Counted from the first letter of the stretch, positions 8,250 to 17,335 are shown. The stretch is 64,000 nucleotides of DNA from Porphyromonadaceae bacterium UBA2751 (GCA_002353285.1 DEJJ01000011.1:7659-71658), one strand, 5' to 3'. Notes: a model not told the origin generated them from the letters alone. Program-made: numbers and translations.

Positions 8250-8828
8250 TTAGAAGAGTTTAGCCAAGTTCTCACTCATCATTTTCACTGCCATAGCAAG
8301 GAGGATGATACCAAAGAACTTGCGCAGGAAGAAGATGCCACCCTCACCCAAAAATTTCTGTATCTTATCGGTAGCCTTAATGACCACAAAGACCCAGACC
8401 ATGTTGATGGCCAGGCCAATGAGAATATTGATATCGGCATACATTGCCTTGAGCGAGATTAGCGTTGTGAGCACTCCCGCGCCAGCAATAAGAGGGAACA
8501 CCATAGGCACAATGGTGGCTCCACCACCAGGTGCATTGTTCTTGAAAATCTCTACATCAAGTATCATCTCGAGAGCCATGAGGAACATCAGGAAACCACC
8601 TGCTGCGGCAAACGATTGGATATTGCAGTTGAAGATTTCAAGAATCCAGTAACCACCATAATAGAAACCGACCATAACGATAGCCGAGTAGATGGTAGCT
8701 TTCCAAGCATTGACCTCACGCCCCTTAGCACGCAGATCCATGATAATGGGCACCGAGCCCACGATGTCGATGATACTGAGAAGCACCAGTGCCGAACTAA
8801 GAATTTGAGTGAAATTAATTTTTCCCAT
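8250..8828 (-). CDS. MarC-family integral membrane protein
   Basis: A 192-residue protein with six strongly hydrophobic segments and the MarC/UPF0056 features: IDIVGSVPIIMDL in helix 1, FLMFLMALEMILDVE, and a conserved second-half segment VPMVFPLIAGAGVLTTLI. Despite the name, members are not proven antibiotic-resistance factors and the substrate is unknown. It lies 18 bp after the flavoprotein gene at 8847 and 30 bp before the FAD dehydrogenase gene, so transcription may run through all of them. Confidence 0.85.
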   Translation of the reverse strand: MGKINFTQILSSALVLLSIIDIVGSVPIIMDLRAKGREVNAWKATIYSAIVMVGFYYGGYWILEIFNCNIQSFAAAGGFLMFLMALEMILDVEIFKNNAPGGGATIVPMVFPLIAGAGVLTTLISLKAMYADINILIGLAINMVWVFVVIKATDKIQKFLGEGGIFFLRKFFGIILLAMAVKMMSENLAKLF

Positions 8829-8846
8829 TTGTTGCTTACTGTAAAC

Positions 8847-9350
8847 TTATTGTGAATGATGTTTCTTGTGTGCCACCAGCTCAATAGCCTCCTTGCCAGT
8901 GAGGTGATCAATGTGAAACTTGAGCATGAGCATGTGGGCAAAACTTTTTTCAAGCTCACGTTTCAGTCCAGCTTCATCACCTGGATTGTACTTGCGGCCA
9001 AGAGCCTGAGCGGTAGCCAGTTTATCATCAAGATTCTCGATAATAGAGATGTGGCCAAAAGCTATCACACTGCGAAAATAGGTGGTGTATTCCTCGCCAT
9101 GAACATCGTCCTTGTCGATAACGCAAAACGATGCCTTGTTGTGACGCCTGATGGCATCAATCTTGTGTCCCTCAAGAGCGCTGTGGAAATAGATGGTTCC
9201 ATCGTGGAACACATAGCTCAATGGCACAGCATAAGGGTAGTCGTCATCGCCGAGCACCGCCAATGTGCCGGAGGTTGCTTTTTTCAGAATTGCAAGGCAT
9301 TGCTCCTGCTTGAGCTGCTGCTTGATGCGTCGCATAGGTCTAAAATTCAT
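8847..9350 (-). CDS. pyridoxamine-phosphate-oxidase-fold flavoprotein, NimA-like
   Basis: Split-barrel FMN-binding protein of 167 residues. The N-terminal pattern RRIKQQLKQEQC, the core GTLAVLGDDDYPYAVPLSYVFHDGTIYFHSA (split barrel) and the AEG-like EGHKIDAIRR segment are typical of the NimA/NimB reductase-like branch. That branch is known to act on nitroimidazoles; the physiological substrate is unknown, and no resistance phenotype can be read from the sequence. An in-frame GTG lies one codon upstream. I chose the ATG at 9350, because it overlaps the stop codon of the SMR gene (TGATG), which suggests coupled translation. Confidence 0.85.
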   Translation of the reverse strand: MNFRPMRRIKQQLKQEQCLAILKKATSGTLAVLGDDDYPYAVPLSYVFHDGTIYFHSALEGHKIDAIRRHNKASFCVIDKDDVHGEEYTTYFRSVIAFGHISIIENLDDKLATAQALGRKYNPGDEAGLKRELEKSFAHMLMLKFHIDHLTGKEAIELVAHKKHHSQ

Positions 9351-9673
9351 CACGATAGCAATTTAAGTCCAACAATAGATATGATTAGAGTAGTGATAAA
9401 AAATAATCGCCAAAAAGTGGTAGGCTCATTAAAGAAGAAAATGCCTACCAAGACTGTCCCCACAGCACCGATTCCGGTCCACACAGGATAGGCAGTGCCT
9501 ATGGGAATGGTCAGAGTGGCCTTAGCCAGCAGCCACATACTCATCACAGTAAAAGTTAAGAAGCCTCCCATCCAGCTCCACCACTCCCATCCAGATACTT
9601 GCTTGGCACGACCCAGGCAGTAGGTGAATCCCACCTCACACAAGCCTGCGATTATCAAGACAAACCAGTTCAT
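9350..9673 (-). CDS. small multidrug resistance (SMR) efflux protein, SugE-like
   Basis: Four-helix inner-membrane protein of 107 residues starting MNWFVLIIAGLCEVGF; the conserved Glu13 of SMR proteins is in that segment. Other family marks are KATLTIPIGTAYPVWTGIGAVG and FFNEPTT. SugE/Gdx-type members export guanidinium-like cations, but the subtype cannot be fixed here. The frame could be extended to 9742, but that would overlap the TATCTTTG promoter box at 9740-9747, so the internal ATG at 9673 is preferred. The gene overlaps the next one by one base. Confidence 0.9.
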   Translation of the reverse strand: MNWFVLIIAGLCEVGFTYCLGRAKQVSGWEWWSWMGGFLTFTVMSMWLLAKATLTIPIGTAYPVWTGIGAVGTVLVGIFFFNEPTTFWRLFFITTLIISIVGLKLLS

Positions 9674-9739
9674 AACATTAACAAGACGGCCTGTTCTGAG
9701 GGCTGCAGCAATGGCTGGCGTCTCCTTCTTAAGGCGATG

Positions 9740-9747
9740 CAAAGATA
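9740..9747 (-). promoter_or_regulatory. -7 promoter box TATCTTTG upstream of the SMR gene
   Basis: TAnnTTTG-type box on the minus strand, 67 bp before the SMR start codon. No clear -33 box at the usual spacing. Its position argues against the longer open frame starting at 9742. Confidence 0.5.
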
Positions 9748-9769
9748 ATAATTTTTTTTCAGAGTTAGG

Positions 9770-11446
9770 TTAGGCGAGGGCGAGGATGATGAGTTGTGCT
9801 GTTATCACTCGCAGGAACATTGTTAGCGGATAGACGGTACTATATGCCACCGATGGTGCATCGTTACCAGCAGTTTTATTGGCATAAGCCAGTGCTGGTG
9901 GGTCGGTAGTGGCACCAGCCACCATTCCCATGATGGTGCAGTAGTTGAGATGGAACTTGCCGCGCGCCACGAGGGTGACGATGAGAAGCGGAATGAAGGT
10001 GATGAGAAAACCATAGAGTACCCATTGTGCACCCTGAGCGTTGAACACCGTTGCTGCAAAGTTGCCACCTGCAGCTATTCCCACACTGGCAAGGAAGAGG
10101 CAGATGCCCAACTCTCGCAAGAGCAAATTAGAACTACTGCTTGTGTAAGTGATAAGCTTTAACTTGTAGCCATAGCGTCCCAGCAGAATTGCCACGATGA
10201 GAGGTCCACCAGCAAGACCAAGCTTCATGGGCACGGTCATGCCTGGGAGCATCAATGGGATGCTGCCGAGCAAAATTCCCATCACGATACCAATAAACAT
10301 GGTGAAGATGTTGGGATGGTCAAGCATCTTCATGGAGTTACCCATGCGGTCGGCAAGGCGGTTGATATCATTGATATTGCCCACCACAGTGAGTCGGTCG
10401 CCCACCTGCAGCGACAGGTTGGGGCTGGCAAGCAGGTCGATACCAGCACGATGCACTCGGGTGACATTAACTTTGTAGCCCATGCGCAGTCGCAGCGAGC
10501 CAAGTTTGCGCCCCGAGAGTTCGCTCTTAGTCACCACAATGCGTCGTGATGTAACCGGGTCGGGGTCAGCTTTCCAGTCCATAGTCTCGTGAGGGCCAAG
10601 CACAGCATCAAACATTTCCTCGTCCTGCTGGCTCATGACAACCAGCAGCAAGTCACCCTCCTCAATGAGAGTGTCGCTCACGGGAATATACACATGTCCG
10701 TCGCCCTTGCGAATGCGCGAGATGACGAAGTTGTGGTCAATGATTTGGTGCAGATGATAAATTGTTGAGCCAATGATTAGCTTATTGGTCACTTTATAAG
10801 TAACAAGGTGTGGTTGCAACTGCGAATTGGTTTTCTCGTCCTCAATCTCTTTAGCTTCCTTGTCGACCCCAATCTTGAAAATCGCTTTCACCACAATCAT
10901 CGATAGGATAATGCCCACCACGCCAAGCGGATAGGCTGCGGCATAGCCCATCGACATCGACTCGTTGAGTGCAGCAGCACTGTCGCCCTGGGTTTCAATG
11001 AGAGTTTGCTGAGCAGCACCGAGTCCTGGAGTGTTGGTCACCGCACCCGACAGGATTCCCACCAAGTCGGTAATCTTCACATTACCCACTCCAAAGTAAA
11101 TGCCTAAAGCCACTGCAATGTTCAGGAAAATGACTGCTATAGCCAGTCCATTGAGTGTGACACCGCCTTGCTTGAACGAAGAGAAGAACGACGGTCCCAC
11201 CTGAAGTCCTATTGAGAAAATGAATAAAATGAGACCAAACTCCTGAATGAATTTAAGGATATTCATGTCGACGGTAAGCCCCAAGTGCCCGGCAAGTATG
11301 CCCACAAAGAGCACAAACGTTGCTCCCAGGGAGACTCCTTTTACCTTCACTTTGCCCAAGATAACGCCCAGGGCAATAACCATAGCATAAATAAAAATGG
11401 AATGTGCCACTCCTGTCCCAGTAAAAATGTCAATCAGCCAGTTCAT
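9770..11446 (-). CDS. AspT/YidE/YbjL-family transporter with two RCK-type (TrkA_C) domains
   Basis: Inner-membrane protein of 558 residues. An N-terminal group of hydrophobic helices (about 15-195; conserved FGLILFIFSIGLQVGPSFF and LSGAVTNTPGLGAAQ) is followed by a soluble middle with two TrkA_C modules (about 220-295 and 300-375). A second helical half (about 385-558) has MGMVAGATTDPPAL. The second copy of the TN/TDPPAL signature marks the inverted-repeat fold of the aspartate:alanine exchanger family. The substrate is unknown; cytoplasmic TrkA_C domains suggest ligand-controlled activity. The 5' untranslated region contains the hairpin at 11473-11492. Confidence 0.88.
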   Translation of the reverse strand: MNWLIDIFTGTGVAHSIFIYAMVIALGVILGKVKVKGVSLGATFVLFVGILAGHLGLTVDMNILKFIQEFGLILFIFSIGLQVGPSFFSSFKQGGVTLNGLAIAVIFLNIAVALGIYFGVGNVKITDLVGILSGAVTNTPGLGAAQQTLIETQGDSAAALNESMSMGYAAAYPLGVVGIILSMIVVKAIFKIGVDKEAKEIEDEKTNSQLQPHLVTYKVTNKLIIGSTIYHLHQIIDHNFVISRIRKGDGHVYIPVSDTLIEEGDLLLVVMSQQDEEMFDAVLGPHETMDWKADPDPVTSRRIVVTKSELSGRKLGSLRLRMGYKVNVTRVHRAGIDLLASPNLSLQVGDRLTVVGNINDINRLADRMGNSMKMLDHPNIFTMFIGIVMGILLGSIPLMLPGMTVPMKLGLAGGPLIVAILLGRYGYKLKLITYTSSSSNLLLRELGICLFLASVGIAAGGNFAATVFNAQGAQWVLYGFLITFIPLLIVTLVARGKFHLNYCTIMGMVAGATTDPPALAYANKTAGNDAPSVAYSTVYPLTMFLRVITAQLIILALA

Positions 11447-11472
11447 TACGTCTTAATTTTTTCATAGTTGTG

Positions 11473-11492
11473 CACTACCGTGGGCGGTAGTG
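11473..11492. promoter_or_regulatory. perfect 8-bp inverted repeat in the leader of the AspT-like gene
   Basis: CACTACCG-TGGG-CGGTAGTG, 27 bp before the start codon at 11446, downstream of a TAATTTTG box at 11518-11525. It could be an operator or an RNA hairpin in the leader. No T-run follows, so it is not a terminator. Confidence 0.4.
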
Positions 11493-11659
11493 TTGCGAAT
11501 CGTTCATTTTCAAGACGCAAAATTACATATTATTTCCTAAATAATATTATTCCAAAAGCCAAAACTTTTCAACTTTAGCGGAACAGAAGTTCCAAAGTTG
11601 AAAAATAGAAGGCATACATGTTACTGAGGCTAAAGGTTACTGCCCTAAGTGGGTTGTAG

Positions 11660-12526
11660 TTACTCCATGCGCTGTAAGCTTTGAGTGATTATTGTTGAGG
11701 CTTGAGAAATAAAATCGGGCGATAAGGCGAATCCATTATTGCCAGCGCCATAAACGAAACCTTTTAGTAAATTAGCATCATGATCGCTAAGTGATTCATC
11801 ATAATGATAAGCGATAAAAGCACCAAGCAAATAAGGGAATCTGAGATTATTGGGAAAAGAGTGAGTTTCCCCCTCACCTGAAAATATGTTATCAATTTTA
11901 GCAAGGACCTCGGCCGAAAGACGCACCAATTGCTCATAACTGAGTGCATTGTAGTCGACAGCTGTCATAAGGAACAGAGATAGTGCATTAAGCCTATAAG
12001 AAGAAGCTCCTGGCTGGGAAGAATAATCAAGTTCACAATATAGGTTGAGTAATTCCAAGGCACCTGTTTTACGCTGCATAAGCTCTCTATAACTATTTGC
12101 CAGAGCCATATAGAAAACATTTTGATAAATCACATTAACCGCAAAGTAATTTACAGCGTAGGGGTGATTATAGCAAGTGAGGGCAAGATTGCGAGTTGAC
12201 ATTACTTGAAGCTTGTGACTGGGGATGTCGCACATAGCCATTAACTCTTCGAAATTGTGAGCCTCGCCTTTATGCTCTTGCCAGTAAGAATAATCCCCTG
12301 CTTCACCTGTTAGTCCACTGTCATCAACGACCGCAGAGGGCCACATCAATATTCCGTTGCCATACTTTTCATAACCAGCCAATAACGGTGCTACACGATC
12401 AGGTGTTCCGCGGTCAACTTCAACTCTGTTGATGTTGCCAGGTTCGTCGTTTTTGTCATTGCATGATGTTGACAAAACAACAATCGATGCCAACATTAAA
12501 AAGCAAACTATTTGTTTCATAATCAA
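11660..12526 (-). CDS. hypothetical lipoprotein divergent from the ECF sigma gene
   Basis: A 288-residue protein with a lipoprotein signal (VVLSTSCND, lipidated Cys about 22; MIMKQ start, the second Met equally possible) followed by DKNDEP, an acidic stretch of the kind that steers Bacteroidetes lipoproteins to the surface. The rest is alpha-helical in look (HNFEELMAMCDIP, NVIYQNVFYMALANSYRELMQ, AEVLAKIDNIF). I recognise no family. It is transcribed away from the sigma/anti-sigma pair from a promoter that overlaps theirs, so it may be a target or part of the same response. Confidence 0.75.
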   Translation of the reverse strand: MIMKQIVCFLMLASIVVLSTSCNDKNDEPGNINRVEVDRGTPDRVAPLLAGYEKYGNGILMWPSAVVDDSGLTGEAGDYSYWQEHKGEAHNFEELMAMCDIPSHKLQVMSTRNLALTCYNHPYAVNYFAVNVIYQNVFYMALANSYRELMQRKTGALELLNLYCELDYSSQPGASSYRLNALSLFLMTAVDYNALSYEQLVRLSAEVLAKIDNIFSGEGETHSFPNNLRFPYLLGAFIAYHYDESLSDHDANLLKGFVYGAGNNGFALSPDFISQASTIITQSLQRME

Positions 12527-12622
12527 GAAAGTGATTTATATAATATATAACTCTTAATATTTGTCACAAAGACTAATTAACCTCTAGTCATTGTGAGGAT
12601 ATTGTTTTTATATATTAATGCA

Positions 12623-12654
12623 CAAAGTTAGAAATCTTGCATTAATTTTGCAAA
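12623..12654 (-). promoter_or_regulatory. promoter of the lipoprotein gene, overlapping the sigma-gene promoter
   Basis: Minus strand TTTG (12654-12651), 20-nt gap, TAACTTTG (12630-12623). The leader is about 90 nt. A plus-strand TAATTTTG box for the sigma gene is at 12643-12650, inside this promoter's spacer, so the two polymerase sites exclude each other. Confidence 0.75.
12643..12650 (+). promoter_or_regulatory. TAATTTTG box upstream of the ECF sigma operon
   Basis: A plus-strand -7 box 60 bp before the sigma start codon. No matching -33 TTTG is found at 19-21 nt, so it may be weak or activated. Confidence 0.45.
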
Positions 12655-12709
12655 AAAATGGATTGGAGGATGCAAGATTTTCAATGATTACTCATTATTA
12701 TAGTAGATT

Positions 12710-13294
12710 ATGAGCAAAAACGCGGGAGTAGAAGATGACAAACGACTCATTCGCGGCATCATGAAGGGAAATCGTGCGGCAATGCAGGAATTCTATAGCC
12801 TCACGGTTCGCAACATGACAGCCACGTGCTCTCGCTATATAGTTAACCAAGACGATGTCAAGGACATCCTTCAGGATAGTTATCTCAAGGCTTTTTCAAG
12901 CATAGGTTCATTCACTCCCCGCAGCGACGGGTCGCTTGCGGCATGGCTAAGGCGCATTGTTGTTAACGAGTCGTTGCAACTGCTCCGACGCAAGAAAATG
13001 CTAAACCAGTTTGTGAGCATCGACAGCGTGGAAGACGGACAGGACGTGATAACCGACGAAACTGAGCTCAACAATTACACCGCAAGTATCGACCTACAAG
13101 AGCTAATGGCCCTTGTGCAACAACTCCCAGCAGGATATCGCACCATCTTCAACTTGCATGCAATAGAAAAAATCCCACACAGCGACATTGCCTCGATGCT
13201 GGGGATAAGCGAAGGCACATCGGCCTCGCAATATCATCGTGCCCGCAAACTGCTGGCAAAACTGATAATAGATCATCAAAACCAGAAGCTATGA
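12710..13294 (+). CDS. RNA polymerase sigma factor, ECF subfamily
   Basis: A 194-residue sigma-70 family protein with regions 2 and 4 only. Region 2 covers about 20-90 (YIVNQDDVKDILQDSYLKAF, then AWLRRIVVNESLQLLRRKK) and region 4 about 125-185 (LPAGYRTIFNLHAIEKIPHSDIASMLGISEGTSASQYHRARKLL). The linker is short, as in ECF factors. Its stop overlaps the start of the next gene (ATGA, 4 bases), so sigma and the putative anti-sigma are made together. Confidence 0.93.
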   Translation: MSKNAGVEDDKRLIRGIMKGNRAAMQEFYSLTVRNMTATCSRYIVNQDDVKDILQDSYLKAFSSIGSFTPRSDGSLAAWLRRIVVNESLQLLRRKKMLNQFVSIDSVEDGQDVITDETELNNYTASIDLQELMALVQQLPAGYRTIFNLHAIEKIPHSDIASMLGISEGTSASQYHRARKLLAKLIIDHQNQKL

Positions 13295-14583
13295 AACATG
13301 ACTTTATCGACATAATACACGACAGGCTCACTCGGCATGAAATGAAAGAGCCATCGGGACTGTGGCAAGATATAAACGAGGCCATGGATAATAGCTACGA
13401 TGCGAAAAAGAGCCTCATTGCCAGCCGCAACACCTTATATAAGGTGGCAGCCAGTATAGCCGCCAGTGTGCTTGCTGCAATAGCAATATGGACCACACTC
13501 AGCCACGACAGCAATCACGAACTTCCATCAAAGGAAAATGTTGTCGCTTCACACACACCGCCTGAAACTGTGGAAGCCAGACAGAGTTTTCAACCATTAT
13601 CAATTGTAAACGAGAAAAAACATCTCGCCCATAATAACACTTTACCATCTCAGGGCATAGCTGGCATTAAGCACTCAAATAAAGAGTTGGCAATGCCCAT
13701 AACATTCAGCGAAATAGCCAGTCCTTCAACAAATAACGAGCAAGAGGAAAAGACGACTCAAAAAGACAACACATCGATGAGCACAGCTCAATGGCCAACT
13801 CAAGGAGTTCATTTCACCCCTTATGCTCAGGAGAACAACTCGACAGTTTTAGCCAATCTTAATTCGTCGCAACTACCAAAAACACTCTGGACACAAACCG
13901 ACAAATTAATAAAACGACATCGATCTGTTGATATTTCACTCTACTATAATGGAATAAACACCTCATCGGCATGGAAAACCAACCTTATAGATTATGCAAT
14001 GGGGCAAGGCCCTCAAAATGCCATGCCCGACCCTAACATTCCTGAGAACCAAGAAGATGTAAAAGTTGATGAGAAAGAGCAGCTGATCCCCATCAGGATT
14101 GGTCTCGAAGCATGGTACCCTCTTGGTGACAAATGGCGGCTGGGAAGCGGCATTGTTTACACACGCCTGATGCACACAGCCACAACCACCTATACAAAAC
14201 ACAAGATTTCGATGCAAGACAAGAGAGAGACAACCTCTCATTATATTGGCATCCCCATTCAAGTGTCACGTATTTTATGGTCAAAGAGGCGCTTTAAGCT
14301 CTACGCAGGAGTGGGAGGCATGATAGAATTCAACCTCAAGAGCAAGGTGCGCGATTTAGCTAATGGCCAGCTGATAGAAACAAGAGAGTATCGTGACAAA
14401 CGACCGCAATTCTCGGCAAACGCAAAACTTGGACTTCAGTACAACTTAGTTGACCGGTTGGGCATCTACATCGAACCTGGCGCGTCCTATTATTTCGACA
14501 ATGGTGCCGACCATAATATATACTTGTCGCACCCACTACATTTTGACATAAACATGGGACTCAAGATAAACATCGGGAAGTAA
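13291..14583 (+). CDS. anti-sigma-like membrane protein fused to an outer-membrane beta-barrel-type domain
   Basis: A 430-residue protein with three parts. Residues 1-48 are cytoplasmic and anti-sigma-like (KHDFIDIIHDRLTRHEMKEPSGLWQDI). A hydrophobic helix spans about 50-70, and a low-complexity polar linker covers about 72-235. The C-terminal ~190 residues have alternating beta strands typical of PorT/OmpW-like small barrels (RIGLEAWYPLGDKWRLGSGIVYTRL, YIGIPIQVSRILW, LYAGVGGMIEF, KLGLQYNLVDRLGIYIEPG, INMGLKINIG). It overlaps the sigma gene by 4 bases, so an anti-sigma role is likely. A single chain carrying an inner-membrane helix and a barrel-like domain is known in Bacteroidetes genomes, but I know of no tested function. 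Confidence 0.8.
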   Translation: MKHDFIDIIHDRLTRHEMKEPSGLWQDINEAMDNSYDAKKSLIASRNTLYKVAASIAASVLAAIAIWTTLSHDSNHELPSKENVVASHTPPETVEARQSFQPLSIVNEKKHLAHNNTLPSQGIAGIKHSNKELAMPITFSEIASPSTNNEQEEKTTQKDNTSMSTAQWPTQGVHFTPYAQENNSTVLANLNSSQLPKTLWTQTDKLIKRHRSVDISLYYNGINTSSAWKTNLIDYAMGQGPQNAMPDPNIPENQEDVKVDEKEQLIPIRIGLEAWYPLGDKWRLGSGIVYTRLMHTATTTYTKHKISMQDKRETTSHYIGIPIQVSRILWSKRRFKLYAGVGGMIEFNLKSKVRDLANGQLIETREYRDKRPQFSANAKLGLQYNLVDRLGIYIEPGASYYFDNGADHNIYLSHPLHFDINMGLKINIGK

Positions 14584-14654
14584 TTGCCCCCAAAAGTGGG
14601 ACTGTTGTTTGCATTATTTTGTAACATATTCTCCAAAAACTTTATGTGTTGATT

Positions 14655-14684
14655 TTGTATTTCGCTTGCATTTAAGTAACTTTG
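14655..14684 (+). promoter_or_regulatory. argS promoter
   Basis: TTG (14655-14657), 19-nt gap, TAACTTTG (14677-14684). Expected start of transcription is about 14690, which rules out translation from the upstream ATG at 14682. Confidence 0.85.
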
Positions 14685-14726
14685 CAGTTTGAAAATAAAA
14701 AAACAACAATAAAATCAGATCCCACT

Positions 14727-16508
14727 ATGTCGATTGAGAACATTTTATCGCAAGCCACCGCACAGGCGGTGAAGGAATTATATAACTTGGAGGTGGAGCC
14801 ACAAAGCATTGTGCCACAGGCCACACGCAAGGAGTTTGAGGGCAACCTTACCATCGTGGTGTTCCCATTCCTAAGAGCATCGCACAAGGCACCCGACGCC
14901 ACTGCTCAAGAGATTGGCGAGCACCTGGCAGCTCACTGCGAGGCAGTTGAGAAATTCAATGTAATTAAAGGATTCCTCAACATCAGCATCAAGCCTTCGT
15001 TCTGGGCACAGTTGCTCGACAAGATGAGCCGTGATGAGAATTACGGCTTCAAGGAGGCTACCGACGAGAGCCAACTCGTGATGATTGAGTACAGCTCTCC
15101 CAACACCAACAAGCCCTTGCACCTGGGACACGTGCGCAACAACTTGCTGGGCTACAGTCTGGCGCAAATCATGAAGGCATGTGGCAACAAGGTGGTGAAG
15201 ACCAACATCGTGAACGACCGCGGCATCCACATCTGCAAGTCGATGCTGGCATGGCTCAAGTGGGGCAATGGCGCCACACCCGAGAGCACTGGCAAGAAGG
15301 GCGACCACCTGATTGGCGACTTCTATGTCCTCTTCGACAAGCACTACAAAGCCGAAATCAAGGAGATTGCTGCCGCTCAAGGCATCAGCGAAGAAGATGC
15401 CGAGAAGCAGTCGCCACTAATGCAAGAGGCTCGTGCCATGCTCAAGAAGTGGGAAGATAATGACCCTGAGGTGCGTGCTCTGTGGGAGAAGATGAACTCG
15501 TGGGTGTATGCCGGTTTTGACGAGACCTACAAGCGCATGGGCGTTGACTTCGACAAAATTTACTACGAGAGCCAGACCTACCTTGAGGGCAAGGAGAAGG
15601 TGGAAGAAGGCCTGGAGAAAGGCGTGTTCTACCGCAAGGACGATGGCAGCGTGTGGGCCGACCTAACACCCGATGGTCTTGACCACAAGATATTGCTGCG
15701 CAGTGATGGCACAAGCGTGTATATTACCCAAGACATTGGCACTGCCAAACTGCGCTACCAGGACTACCCTATCGACAAGATGATATATGTGGTGGGTAAT
15801 GAGCAGAACTACCACTTCCAAGTGCTGTCGCTACTGCTCGACCGTCTGGGCTTCAAGTGGGGAAAGGACTTGATCCACTTCTCCTATGGCATGGTGGAAC
15901 TGCCCAACGGGAAGATGAAATCGCGCGAAGGCACTGTGGTTGATGCCGATGACCTCATGGATAAGATGGTAGAAGATGCTCTGGCCATGACCAGCGACCG
16001 CCTTGAGGGCATGACCGAAGAGGAGAAACGCGAAGTGGCCCGCATCATAGGCATGGGTGCGCTCAAGTACTTCATTCTCAAGGTAGACCCACGCAAGAAC
16101 ATGCTATTCAACCCTGAGGAGAGCATCGACTTCAATGGCAACACTGGCCCCTTCATCCAGTACACCTACGCACGCATTCAGTCGCTTCAGCGCAAGGCTG
16201 GTGATGCCCTGCCAGCACTCAGTGTTGAGGCAGTAACACCCAACGACAAGGAGATAGCCATCATCCAGCGCATTGCCGACTTTGCCAGCGTGGTTGAGGA
16301 GGCAGGCAAGACTTATAGCCCAGCACTGATTGCCAACTATGCCTACGACTTGGCCAAGGAATTCAACCAGTTCTATCACGACTATAGCATCCTCAAGGAA
16401 GAGGATGAGAACGTGAAGGTGTTCCGTCTGGAGCTCTCACGCACGGTGGCTGGCGTCATCAAGCGCGCATTCTCACTGCTGGGCATCGAGGTTCCGGAAA
16501 GAATGTAA
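14727..16508 (+). CDS. argS: arginyl-tRNA synthetase
   Basis: Class I aminoacyl-tRNA synthetase that charges tRNA-Arg. The 593 residues from the ATG at 14727 show the N-terminal Add-1 domain, the HLGH signature at 132-135 (SPNTNKPLHLGHVRNN), the lysine loop GKMKSREGTVVD that stands for KMSKS, the ALKYFILKVDPRKNMLFNPEESIDF block and a C-terminal DALR anticodon-binding domain. An in-frame ATG at 14682 overlaps the -7 promoter box and is rejected as start. A tRNA-Arg gene is in the same window at 51.9 kb. Confidence 0.97.
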   Translation: MSIENILSQATAQAVKELYNLEVEPQSIVPQATRKEFEGNLTIVVFPFLRASHKAPDATAQEIGEHLAAHCEAVEKFNVIKGFLNISIKPSFWAQLLDKMSRDENYGFKEATDESQLVMIEYSSPNTNKPLHLGHVRNNLLGYSLAQIMKACGNKVVKTNIVNDRGIHICKSMLAWLKWGNGATPESTGKKGDHLIGDFYVLFDKHYKAEIKEIAAAQGISEEDAEKQSPLMQEARAMLKKWEDNDPEVRALWEKMNSWVYAGFDETYKRMGVDFDKIYYESQTYLEGKEKVEEGLEKGVFYRKDDGSVWADLTPDGLDHKILLRSDGTSVYITQDIGTAKLRYQDYPIDKMIYVVGNEQNYHFQVLSLLLDRLGFKWGKDLIHFSYGMVELPNGKMKSREGTVVDADDLMDKMVEDALAMTSDRLEGMTEEEKREVARIIGMGALKYFILKVDPRKNMLFNPEESIDFNGNTGPFIQYTYARIQSLQRKAGDALPALSVEAVTPNDKEIAIIQRIADFASVVEEAGKTYSPALIANYAYDLAKEFNQFYHDYSILKEEDENVKVFRLELSRTVAGVIKRAFSLLGIEVPERM

Positions 16509-16560
16509 GATTTGGCATGGTTTTTGCTTTATCCTATCTAAAACTAAAATTAACTAAGAT

Positions 16561-17295
16561 ATGAACTACAACAACATTCCACCGTTGCCTCAGGCAAATG
16601 CTACTCAGGCAACACCTTATCAGAATGAATGGTCACTGAATGCCTACATGACGCAAGTGATGCGCAAGGTGTATGTGAAAATGTTCTTGGGCTTGCTTGT
16701 TACCGCCCTGACATCATTTTTCGTGATGAGTAACGAGACAGTGCTAATTACGCTCTTGCAGAACCGTGCGCTGCTCATTGGCTTGTGTGTGGGTGAGCTG
16801 GCACTCGTGTTTGCACTCTCAATGGCAATCAACAAGCTCAGCCCTGCTGTTGCCACCCTCTTGTTCTATGCTTACGCTGTGCTCAACGGCGTGACACTCA
16901 CACCAATCTTCCTGGTCTACACCGCGTCGTCGATTGGCCTAACCTTCATGGTAACCGCAGGTGTGTTCCTGGCGATGTCGATCTACGGCTACACCACTAA
17001 AGCCGACCTCACAAAGTTTGGCACCTACATGGTAATGGCCCTCATTGGCCTGATTGTGTGCTCAATCATCAACATCTTCTGGGCCAATAGCGTGATGGAC
17101 TGGATTATCAGCTTTGCGGGCGTGATAATCTTCATTGGCCTTACAGCATGGGACACCCAGAAGATCAAGCAAATGGCTCAAGAAACCGATGAAGCTAATG
17201 CCGGCAAACTGGCAACCCTGGGAGCCCTGTCGCTCTATCTTGACTTCATCAACCTGTTCCTGTACCTGCTGCGCTTCCTGGGCAACCGCGAATAA
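16561..17295 (+). CDS. Bax inhibitor-1 / YccA family membrane protein
   Basis: Seven-helix inner-membrane protein of 244 residues, with a ~30-residue proline- and asparagine-rich cytoplasmic N-terminus. The family pattern is clear: VYVKMFLGLLVTALTSFFV in helix 1, YAVLNGVTLTPIFLVY, the second half TYMVMALIGLIVCSIIN and the closing WDTQKIKQMAQE with the conserved acidic residues of the proposed pH-gated calcium leak site. Bacterial members include YccA, a modulator of FtsH, and YetJ. The role here is not determined. A terminator follows at 17336. Confidence 0.92.
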   Translation: MNYNNIPPLPQANATQATPYQNEWSLNAYMTQVMRKVYVKMFLGLLVTALTSFFVMSNETVLITLLQNRALLIGLCVGELALVFALSMAINKLSPAVATLLFYAYAVLNGVTLTPIFLVYTASSIGLTFMVTAGVFLAMSIYGYTTKADLTKFGTYMVMALIGLIVCSIINIFWANSVMDWIISFAGVIIFIGLTAWDTQKIKQMAQETDEANAGKLATLGALSLYLDFINLFLYLLRFLGNRE

Positions 17296-17335
17296 GAGAC
17301 ACACATATAGACTGCTTGCAGTAGACCGAAACAAG

